The position numbers and the translations under genes were made by a program. A stretch of DNA of 45,784 bases from an uncultured Myxococcales bacterium. Its GTDB lineage: Bacteria > Myxococcota_A > UBA9042. Below, piece after piece: positions 1 to 6,765 of this stretch; the first letter of the stretch is position 1; each line of letters opens with the position of its first letter. The stretch is taken from the NCBI GenBank assembly GCA_903955385.1, contig CAJBNH010000140.1:1-45784 (forward strand). The letters are read 5' to 3'. The notes below the pieces were generated by a model that saw only the letters and a program-made list of their open reading frames with translations, ran no database searches and was not told the DNA's origin.

Positions 1-879
1 GACCGTGTTGGTGCCCGACTGCTTGCGCACGTTCAGCAGCACGGTGGGCTGACCGCCCTTGACGCCCACGGTCTCAGGTTCGGCCGTGCCGTCTTCGACC
101 CGCGCCACGTCGCCGATGCGGATCGGGCTGCCGTCGCGCGTAGCCACGACCAGCGAGGCAAAGTCCTGCACGCGACCGACCCGACCTTGTGTCCGCAACG
201 TGGCGACCCGCGGTCCCGACTCGACGCGACCACTGGGCAACTCGATGTTCTGAGTGCGCAATGCCCGCTCGACATCGGCCGCCGTCACGCCGAAGCGCAG
301 CAGCTTGTCGGGGTCGATCCACACGTGGATCTGGCGCGGACGACCGCCGACCAGCGTGACCTGGCCCACGCCCGACAGCGACTCGAGGTCGCGTCGCAAC
401 GACTTGTCCGCGAATTCCGTAATCGCCCTGGGATCATCCGGGCCGGTAACGGCAAGCGTCAGGACCGGCGCAGCGTCGGGGTCCATCTTGGAGACGACTG
501 GCGGATCGATGCCCTGGGGCAAGTCGCGCAGGACCCCCTGCACTTTGTCGCGGACCTCTTGCACCGCCACGTCGATGTTCTTCTCGAGCACGAACGTGAC
601 GATCACCTGGCTTACGCCCTCGGCCGAGCTCGATCGCAGCTCGTCGATGCCGGAGATCGTGTTCACCGCGGCCTCGATCTTGTCAGAGACCTCGGTCTCG
701 ACCTCCTCGGGCGCGGCGCCTGGCAGCAGCGTCGACACGACCACCATCGGGAAGTCGATCTTGGGAAAGCGGTCGACCCCCAACTTCTGGTAGGCAAAGA
801 AGCCGACGACCGTGAGCACGAGCATGAGTACGGTCGCGAAGACGGGGCGACGGACGCATATTGCGGCAAGCCACTGCAT
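1..879 (-). CDS. RND efflux pump inner-membrane subunit (N-terminal part, cut by window edge)
   Basis: The first 293 codons of a resistance-nodulation-division permease; the stop lies beyond position 1. The protein starts MQWLAAICVRRPVFATVLM, the short cytoplasmic helix and first membrane span (about residues 10-30) typical of AcrB/MexB/MdtB pumps. A periplasmic porter domain follows, with the family signature IDFPMVVVSTLLPGAAPEEVE (split here as IDFPMVVV and PGAAPEEVE) and later SGVGQVTLVGG. The ATG has an AGGAG ribosome site about 10 bases upstream. It is the last visible gene of the tetR-OMF-MFP-RND operon, 42 bp after the fusion protein. By family knowledge it exports hydrophobic or amphiphilic compounds using the proton gradient. 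The substrate cannot be read from this fragment. Confidence 0.93.
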   Translation of the reverse strand, partial: MQWLAAICVRRPVFATVLMLVLTVVGFFAYQKLGVDRFPKIDFPMVVVSTLLPGAAPEEVETEVSDKIEAAVNTISGIDELRSSSAEGVSQVIVTFVLEKNIDVAVQEVRDKVQGVLRDLPQGIDPPVVSKMDPDAAPVLTLAVTGPDDPRAITEFADKSLRRDLESLSGVGQVTLVGGRPRQIHVWIDPDKLLRFGVTAADVERALRTQNIELPSGRVESGPRVATLRTQGRVGRVQDFASLVVATRDGSPIRIGDVARVEDGTAEPETVGVKGGQPTVLLNVRKQSGTNTV

Positions 880-921
880 GTCTGGAAACTCCTGGGCGGC
901 ACGGTGGCCCTGCCTGGGGGG

Positions 922-2130
922 CTAGCGAATCACAGAGACGCGGGCGCCGTCGGTCAAGTCGGACACGTTGTCGATCGCAATCGTCTCGCCCGGTTGCAGG
1001 GCGCCACGCACGACCACCTGGTCGCCGACCTTGCGCCCGACGGCGATGATGTGCTCGACCGCCTGCTTGCCCTGGACCACGAACAGGCGCGCCGCGCTGC
1101 CGGTCGAGCCCACCGCCGACGCCGGCACCAACAGGGTGTCGAGGTCTGCGCCGGTCACCACGATCGACACGCGGGCAAAGTAGCCGGGCTTCAGCTCGCC
1201 AGCGGGGTTGGGCACCTCGGCCTCGACCGGCAATGCGCGCGACTGGGCCCGCAAGGCACCGCCGATGCGCGCAACCTTGCCCAGGAACACGCGATCGGGC
1301 CACGCGGCGACCGACACCATCACCTCCGCACCCTGCACCACCTTGGCTGCATCAGCTTCAGGCACGTCGAAGCGCACCCGCAGCGGATCGTCGCGCAGGA
1401 CCACGGCCACGACCCGACCGGGCTGGGCATACTCGCCGGGCGCGATGCGCTTTTCGTTGACGATGCCGTCGAACGGCGCGCGCACGTCGGTATCGGCGGC
1501 GGCCTTGGCAGACAGGTCGACGGTTGCGCGGGCGGCCTCGAGTCCGGCCCAGGCCTGCTTGGCGCCGTTCAGCGCGGCGTCGTACTGGCTGCGAGCTTGC
1601 TCAGCGCGCGCTTTGGCTTGATCCCACACGGACTTGGCCGCACTGCCGCCCTCGAACAGCGACTTGGCGCGCGTGGCCTCGGTCTCGGCAAGGTCCAGCG
1701 CCTCTTTGGCGACGCGCACTTCCGGCACTGCGGTCGGACGAAAGGGCTGCCCCGTCGCAATACCCAGCCGGGCACTGGCCTGCGCCGCAGCGGCCGAGGC
1801 CTGCGTCAAGCGCATCCCCGCGTCGCGTGGGTCGATCCGCACCAGGACGTCGCCAGCCTTGACGCGCGTGCCCAGATCGACCGCGACTTCGCGAACGATG
1901 CCCGGAGAGGCCGCGGCGACCTCGCTGATCTCGTCGGCCACCAGCGAGCCGGTCAGCTCCAGCGTCGCAGGCATCTTCTTGGCCACGATCTGGGCGGTGC
2001 GCACGGCGATCGCCGGCTCCGGCTTGGCGTCCGCAGGCGCGGCGGTGGCGGCGGCGACCGGACTGCGACTGCAGCCCTGCCCAGCGACAAGCGCACCCAT
2101 CAACAGAAACGCTAGAGCGATCCGATTCAT
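922..2130 (-). CDS. RND efflux periplasmic adaptor (HlyD/MFP family lipoprotein)
   Basis: A 402-residue membrane fusion protein linking the RND pump to the outer-membrane channel. The N-terminus MNRIALAFLLMGALVAGQGC is a lipoprotein signal with a GQGC lipobox. Residues about 50-110 hold the barrel-sandwich half-motif ending GTRVKAGDVLVRIDPRDA, then an alpha-hairpin rich in Ala and Glu (about 115-205). The second lipoyl half contains DVRAPFDGIVNEKRIAPGEY, and beta-barrel and membrane-proximal domains follow. The open frame continues far upstream, but the ATG at 2130 is chosen because it gives the lipoprotein signal. It lies 53 bp after the OMF gene and 42 bp before the pump gene, in the same operon. 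Confidence 0.93.
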   Translation of the reverse strand: MNRIALAFLLMGALVAGQGCSRSPVAAATAAPADAKPEPAIAVRTAQIVAKKMPATLELTGSLVADEISEVAAASPGIVREVAVDLGTRVKAGDVLVRIDPRDAGMRLTQASAAAAQASARLGIATGQPFRPTAVPEVRVAKEALDLAETEATRAKSLFEGGSAAKSVWDQAKARAEQARSQYDAALNGAKQAWAGLEAARATVDLSAKAAADTDVRAPFDGIVNEKRIAPGEYAQPGRVVAVVLRDDPLRVRFDVPEADAAKVVQGAEVMVSVAAWPDRVFLGKVARIGGALRAQSRALPVEAEVPNPAGELKPGYFARVSIVVTGADLDTLLVPASAVGSTGSAARLFVVQGKQAVEHIIAVGRKVGDQVVVRGALQPGETIAIDNVSDLTDGARVSVIR

Positions 2131-2183
2131 CCCGATGTCTCCCGAGCGCGCGAGCGGCGCGCCCACCTTGGTCTTCTCTCGAT

Positions 2184-3539
2184 TCAGGGCAGCTGGTCCG
2201 GTCGCACCTGGCCCGTCAGATGACGCAGCCGCAGGTACGCGAGGTCCAAGTTGATGTGTTCGCGCTCGACGCCCGACTCGGCCAGACGCAGCGAGGTATC
2301 GGCCTCGGCCACCTCCAGCGACGTGGCGGCGCCGGCTTGCTGCGCAGAAGCGATGATCTCTGCGGTCCGCTTGGCCTTTTCCGCCTGGCGCGTGGCGACC
2401 GCCAGCGTGTGCCGCGAGGCCTCGATCTCCTGCTGCGACTGCTGTACCGCGGCGCGCAAGTCCGCCTCCGCCTTGTCGACTTCCTGCTGCAGCCGCACCA
2501 CGGTCTGGCGCCGCTCTCGGGCGTCGGCATAGCGCGCCCCGCGGTCGAAGATCGGCACGATCAGGTTGGCGCTGGCCGACCACAGCCAGTTCTCGCCGGC
2601 AAAGCCAGTCGTGTCGGTGTAGCGGCCATTGGCGCCGACGGTCACCATCGGCAGCCACCGCAGCTCTGCCTCTCGCAACGACGACTGCGCGGCCTCGACC
2701 GCCTTGCGCTTCGCCTGCAAGTCCGGACGGTTGCGCACGACCTGCGCCATCAGCGCGGCGAGGTCACCCTCCGGCGCGGCGATGTCCGGTGGCGGCGCCA
2801 GATCGGTCGGCGTCGCGTCGCCAATCAGGTTGCCCAACGCCACCAGCAGCTGCTGTCGCGCCAGCTGGGCCCGCACCAGATCCTGCTCTGCCTTGTCCCG
2901 CTCGCTCTGGGCGCGCAGCACCGTGACTTCACCCTCGGCACCCGCCGCCCGTCGCTGCTCGGCCACGGCGATCCGCTTGTCCGACAGCGCCAGCGCCCGC
3001 TCGGCCACCTGCACCAGACGCTCGACGCCCGCCGTGTTGTAGAAGATCTGGGCGACTTGATAGGCAATTTCGCGACGGACCGCTTCCAGCCCCGCTTCTT
3101 GCGCCTCTACCGCCCGCGACGCCGACTGGCGCATCAGCACGGGCGTCAGTGAGAACACCGTCTCGTCGAGGGTGACGGCGGCACCAAAGCTGTCGGCCTT
3201 CTGGATGATCGACGGCGGCGGCAAATTCGCTGGCGAGAACGGGATGTTCAAGGCCTTGGCGATCCCCAGAATCATCGCCCCCGAGTCGAGCTTCGACTCC
3301 TTGGAGTTGTGCGTGTAGGTGCCGACGGCCTGAATGTTCGGCAGAAACGCAGTCGTCACCCGCCCTTGCGTGGCACGGGCTTCTTCCAGCCGCGAGCGCG
3401 CGATGGCCAGGTCGTGGTTGCGTTGTTGGGCACGAGCCACGGCCACCGGCAGCGTCAGCGTTTCGGCCCATGCCGGCCCTGCGGACAGGCACGCCAGTGA
3501 GGCAAGACCCAAAAGAAATGTGCGTGTCCTGGGGTTCAC
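2184..3539 (-). CDS. TolC-family outer-membrane efflux channel
   Basis: A 451-residue outer-membrane factor. A Sec signal peptide (MNPRTRTFLLGLASLACL...GPAWA, about 25 residues) precedes two repeats of long amphipathic helices rich in Ala, Arg, Glu and Gln. Typical stretches are RNHDLAIARSRLEEARA near the N-terminus and NRPDLQAKRKAVEAAQSSL near residue 270, the usual start of the second OEP repeat. By family knowledge it trimerises into a channel docked onto the adaptor encoded next. Its ATG overlaps the stop of tetR by 4 bp (ATGA), which indicates translational coupling with the regulator. Confidence 0.93.
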   Translation of the reverse strand: MNPRTRTFLLGLASLACLSAGPAWAETLTLPVAVARAQQRNHDLAIARSRLEEARATQGRVTTAFLPNIQAVGTYTHNSKESKLDSGAMILGIAKALNIPFSPANLPPPSIIQKADSFGAAVTLDETVFSLTPVLMRQSASRAVEAQEAGLEAVRREIAYQVAQIFYNTAGVERLVQVAERALALSDKRIAVAEQRRAAGAEGEVTVLRAQSERDKAEQDLVRAQLARQQLLVALGNLIGDATPTDLAPPPDIAAPEGDLAALMAQVVRNRPDLQAKRKAVEAAQSSLREAELRWLPMVTVGANGRYTDTTGFAGENWLWSASANLIVPIFDRGARYADARERRQTVVRLQQEVDKAEADLRAAVQQSQQEIEASRHTLAVATRQAEKAKRTAEIIASAQQAGAATSLEVAEADTSLRLAESGVEREHINLDLAYLRLRHLTGQVRPDQLP

Positions 3540-4171
3540 GAGAGCGTCTCCGTCGAAGGGGCCTTGGGGCCCGAAATGCCGTTCAGCAGCGCATCCACCA
3601 GCACCTCGGGGTCCAGCGGCGCGTCGGGTCGGCGCAGCGAGCTCATCATCGCGGCGTGCACGGTCGCCATCAGCATGGCCACGACGACCTCCTCAGGCAG
3701 CGCCCGCAGCAACCCGTCGTGGGTGCCGCGTCCCACAAGCCGCGCGACCAGCCAGCGCACCTGTTGGATGTGCTCATTGCGGCGACAGGTCCACGCGCGC
3801 TTCGAAGGTCCTTCATCCATCAGCACAGTCATGAACTTGCCGTGTCTGCGGGCGTGCGCCGCCACGACCGTGATGAAGCGGACCAAGTCGTGCTGCAACG
3901 TCAGCGCTGGCGCATCGACGACCTTGTGCAGATCTGCTTGCAGCACCGACGTCAGCCGCTCCACCACCGCAAGCACAAGGCCGTCGCGGTCGCCGAAGTG
4001 GTTGTACAGCGTTCCCACCGACACGCCGGCCTGCACCGCGATGGCGTCGATGTGGGCTTCCTCCACGCCTTGCGACGCGATCACCTGCTCGGCGGCGTCC
4101 AGAATCGCAGCGTGCACCTGGTCGCGCAGGCGGTCGCGCAGCTTGGCTCGTGGGGCGAGGGTCTCTTCCAT
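3536..4171 (-). CDS. TetR/AcrR-family repressor of the efflux operon
   Basis: A 211-residue regulator. Residues about 18-64 form the classic TetR helix-turn-helix, with IAVQAGVSVGTLYNHFGDR as the recognition segment. The C-terminal ligand-binding half is helical and poorly conserved, as is normal. The ATG is preceded by GGAAGGA at good spacing. The gene is the first of the operon and overlaps the channel gene by 4 bp, so repressor and pump are co-transcribed. A 16-bp perfect inverted repeat over the predicted transcription start, 76 bp upstream, is the likely operator. The expected behaviour is auto-repression relieved when an efflux substrate binds; that follows from the family, not from the sequence. 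Confidence 0.93.
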   Translation of the reverse strand: MEETLAPRAKLRDRLRDQVHAAILDAAEQVIASQGVEEAHIDAIAVQAGVSVGTLYNHFGDRDGLVLAVVERLTSVLQADLHKVVDAPALTLQHDLVRFITVVAAHARRHGKFMTVLMDEGPSKRAWTCRRNEHIQQVRWLVARLVGRGTHDGLLRALPEEVVVAMLMATVHAAMMSSLRRPDAPLDPEVLVDALLNGISGPKAPSTETLS

Positions 4172-4246
4172 CGGCTGTCCTTCCGGTGGCAGGGGCGGTG
4201 TTCCGAAGGCGTCCTTGAGGAGTTGCCTGAAGGTCGCCGCTATTGG

Positions 4247-4262
4247 GTGAACTGAAGTTCAC
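4247..4262. promoter_or_regulatory. Probable TetR operator
   Basis: GTGAACT-GA-AGTTCAC is a perfect inverted repeat of 7-bp arms with a 2-bp spacer. It sits immediately downstream of the predicted -10 box of the efflux operon promoter, covering the expected start of transcription. Additional half-site-like sequences (GTGAAC, ATGAAC) lie at 4285-4290 and 4266-4271. The size and symmetry fit TetR-family operators. Confidence 0.75.
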
Positions 4263-4268
4263 GACATG

Positions 4269-4297
4269 AACCTAAGCATCCCAAGTGAACGCGTCAA
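4269..4297 (-). promoter_or_regulatory. Promoter of the tetR-RND efflux operon
   Basis: On the minus strand, TTGACG (4292-4297) and TAGGTT (4269-4274) are separated by exactly 17 bp. Transcription would start near 4262, inside the operator, leaving a leader of about 90 bases before tetR. Confidence 0.6.
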
Positions 4298-4429
4298 CAA
4301 CGCGAACCCGCCGCGTGTTCCCGCGGGCTCAAGCGAAGTGTCGAACCGTTGGGTTCGTCAGGTGATTCGGAAATGTGGCGGAATGTTTCGCGGGTCGCAG
4401 GCGGCGGAGCGCTCAAGCCGTCCGGGCGG
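4298..4429. other. Intergenic gap, no gene seen
   Basis: 132 bp between the efflux promoter and the stop codon of the fibrinogen-like protein gene. I see no clear terminator, repeat or coding signal. Confidence 0.5.
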
Positions 4430-6646
4430 TTACCGCACCCACAGCGTGCCTTGAACGCACTGCGTGGCGGCCTGCCAGCCCGCCATGCCGGCACCGCATT
4501 GGCCAGCCGAGCTATAGACGCCCCAGCCCCAAGCCGAGTCGGTGGTGCCGCAGTCGTTCTCGTTGTTGCCGACCAGGCCGAAGCGAGCGAACGAGTACGA
4601 GCCGCCGCCGCCGCTGGTGGCTGCGTTGTTCAGTCCGGAGACGTTGCAGTACGGCTGGCTGCCATCGTCGTAGCCGATCAGGCTGACCATCGTCGCGCGG
4701 CTGGGTCCGCTGCCGACAAACGCGCCCCCCATCACGGATTGCAGCGCCTTGGCAGACCCAGCGTAGGTGAATACGGTGCAGGGCGACGTCCCCTTGCAGC
4801 CGCGCACCTGGGTGGCCGGTACGGTGTTGAAGGTGGCGAACTTGGCGTTGGCGTTCACGGTGGGCACCAAGCTGCCGGCAGCCTCGTCGTTGAAGGTCTT
4901 GGTGTCGGTCCACGCCGCGGCGTCGTACGCCAGACCGTTGTCATTCTTCATGCGCATCGCCAGCGTCCAGCCGCCGCCATCGGCCGTCATGTCGCACCAG
5001 GCTTGGAAAGCGTCGGTCGCCGCTCCACCGTTCGTGTCGATCCAGTAGGCGCCGTCCTTGACGGTCGTGCCCTCGATCTTGGCCACGGCCAGGACGTTGG
5101 CGCACGAAGTGCCCGGCCGGGTCTTGGTGAAGCCAAGCGACGCAATGCAGGTCGAGCTGCAGCCATCGCCGTTCGCAGAGTTGCCGTCGTCGCATTCTTC
5201 CTTGCCGACCAGCTTGCCGTCGCCGCAGACCGACGTGCAGGTGGCGCTGCACCCATCGCCGTTCGTGTTGTTGCCGTCGTCGCACTCCTCGGACGGGTCG
5301 AGGATGCCGTTGCCGCACGTGTCCGAGATGCTCTTCCACACGCCGCCCGCGCAGTAGCGAATCGCCTGCGTCTTGACGTCGAAGTAGATCGATCCGGCCG
5401 TGGTGACATCGCAGGCCACTGGCGGCGCGTCGGCGTTCTTGAGCTTGAGCGCACCGTTGACGCCAACCTTGGCTGAGGCGAGCACCTGAATGTTCACGCT
5501 CCACGACTTCAGCTGCCCGTCCTTGCCGTTGTTCAGGAAGGCGGTGTCGATGACCTCCAAGTACCACTTGCCCTTGGCGTTCTTGCCGACCCACGTCGTC
5601 AGATCGCCGGAGACCGTCTTGGTCAGCGTCGGCCAGGTCGTCTTGACCGCTGTGCCCTTGGCGGACTTGCTCCACAGCACAAACTTGGTGCCGGTGGGGT
5701 CGATGGCGTTGATGATCAGGTTGGTGGTGTCGCTGTTGACCACTTCCGCAGAGATCGTCAGGGCTTGCGCAGTGCCAAAGTCGGGCACGTCGATCATGCT
5801 GCTGATGCCCACGGGGTTGTTGTCGGTGATGTCGACCACCGTCGTACTGGCCGCCACCTCGTCGAACTGGTTGTAGAGCAGGCCGTTCGAGATCTCGTCC
5901 AGACCGTCCTTGGGCAGGTCCGCCGCCGTAAACGCCGCCGACACGCAGTCGTAAGTGCCGTCGGCCTTGATGCCCTTCATCACCAGCCCCGTGCCGCAAG
6001 CCATGCCGACTTTGGGCAACGTAGGCAGGCCATCGAGGTCCAGATAACCGCCGCTCATCGCGACAGCCGCCAGGCTTGCCGACTTGGCATAGGCCGACAG
6101 GTCTGCGGACTTGGCGTACGCGCTGAGGTCCGGCGTCCCCGACAGGTCGGCATACGCCCCTGACTTCGCTACCTTGGACAGGTCCGCGGTCTTGGCGAAC
6201 GCCTCGGTCACGTCGGCGCCCAGCTGCTGCAGGGTCACGCACCCGCTGCAGTCGATGCCCTCCGACACCGCAGCGCGCAGGGCGTACGGCACGGACTGCA
6301 GCGCCTTGCGCCCAAGCTCAGGCTCGCTCGCCACTTGAAGGCCCAGCCACGCCTCGGGCAGTCCGGCCAGCAAGGTCGCGGACAACGGCGTCTTGGTGCC
6401 CAGTGCATAGGCGAACTGACCGCTCTTGACGTCGACGTTGATCGGTCCCTCCGTCCACGCCGCCTCACCGCCACTCTCAGCCGGGTACAGCTTGAACGTC
6501 AGGGGGTACGTGCCATCCGCCGCAGGTCCGCCGCCCGTCGTGGTCAGCAGACCCTCGACCTGGGTGGTGACGGGCACCTTGGCAAACGTCGAGGAGGCCA
6601 GAAGCGTCAGCGCCGCCAGAACAGCGAGTGAAAGCAGGCGTGCCAT
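4430..6646 (-). CDS. Secreted modular protein: tail-fibre-like repeats, P-domain, DUF4215, fibrinogen-like C-terminus
   Basis: 738 residues. A Sec signal (about 1-22, ending SSTFA) is followed by a beta domain containing GGGPAADGTYPLTFKLY. About 165-235 carries repeats of the form GxYADLxGxPxLxxYAK. A proprotein-convertase P-domain-like region (about 270-390; ITDNNPVGISSMIDVPDFG, GKWYLEVIDTAFLNNGKDG) comes next, then a short Cys...Cys...Trp module (411-439). Two DUF4215 cysteine repeats follow (444-497; EECDDGNNTNGDGCSATC type). The C-terminus from about 514 is fibrinogen-like, with GAYWIDTNGG, WCDMTADGGGWTLAMRMKND and a late Gly/Trp-rich stretch. The open frame runs far upstream, but only this ATG gives a signal peptide and a GGAG site. 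It is probably exported to the surface as an adhesin or glycan binder (inference). It is a paralogue of the next upstream gene. Confidence 0.88.
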   Translation of the reverse strand: MARLLSLAVLAALTLLASSTFAKVPVTTQVEGLLTTTGGGPAADGTYPLTFKLYPAESGGEAAWTEGPINVDVKSGQFAYALGTKTPLSATLLAGLPEAWLGLQVASEPELGRKALQSVPYALRAAVSEGIDCSGCVTLQQLGADVTEAFAKTADLSKVAKSGAYADLSGTPDLSAYAKSADLSAYAKSASLAAVAMSGGYLDLDGLPTLPKVGMACGTGLVMKGIKADGTYDCVSAAFTAADLPKDGLDEISNGLLYNQFDEVAASTTVVDITDNNPVGISSMIDVPDFGTAQALTISAEVVNSDTTNLIINAIDPTGTKFVLWSKSAKGTAVKTTWPTLTKTVSGDLTTWVGKNAKGKWYLEVIDTAFLNNGKDGQLKSWSVNIQVLASAKVGVNGALKLKNADAPPVACDVTTAGSIYFDVKTQAIRYCAGGVWKSISDTCGNGILDPSEECDDGNNTNGDGCSATCTSVCGDGKLVGKEECDDGNSANGDGCSSTCIASLGFTKTRPGTSCANVLAVAKIEGTTVKDGAYWIDTNGGAATDAFQAWCDMTADGGGWTLAMRMKNDNGLAYDAAAWTDTKTFNDEAAGSLVPTVNANAKFATFNTVPATQVRGCKGTSPCTVFTYAGSAKALQSVMGGAFVGSGPSRATMVSLIGYDDGSQPYCNVSGLNNAATSGGGGSYSFARFGLVGNNENDCGTTDSAWGWGVYSSAGQCGAGMAGWQAATQCVQGTLWVR

Positions 6647-6699
6647 GGTCGCAAGCTCCGAGAATGGGGGGTGAGTCGCACGAACCTTGGGAACGCCCA

Positions 6700-6728
6700 A
6701 GCGTACGCCTTGCACTCGCCACAGGCAA
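6700..6728 (-). promoter_or_regulatory. Putative promoter for the fibrinogen-like protein gene
   Basis: Minus strand TTGCCT (6723-6728), 17-bp spacer, TACGCT (6700-6705), about 50 bp upstream of the ATG. The -10 resembles the TACGNT boxes found before three other genes here. Confidence 0.4.
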
Positions 6729-6765
6729 AGTGAGCTGAGCGACTCGATTCGGCCGAAAGCCAGGG

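Noticed and set aside
187-2115. 642-codon open frame on the plus strand over the efflux genes
   Set aside because: It is antisense to the clear RND and adaptor genes. Its composition is Arg/His/Gly-rich with no domain, typical of shadow frames in GC-rich DNA.
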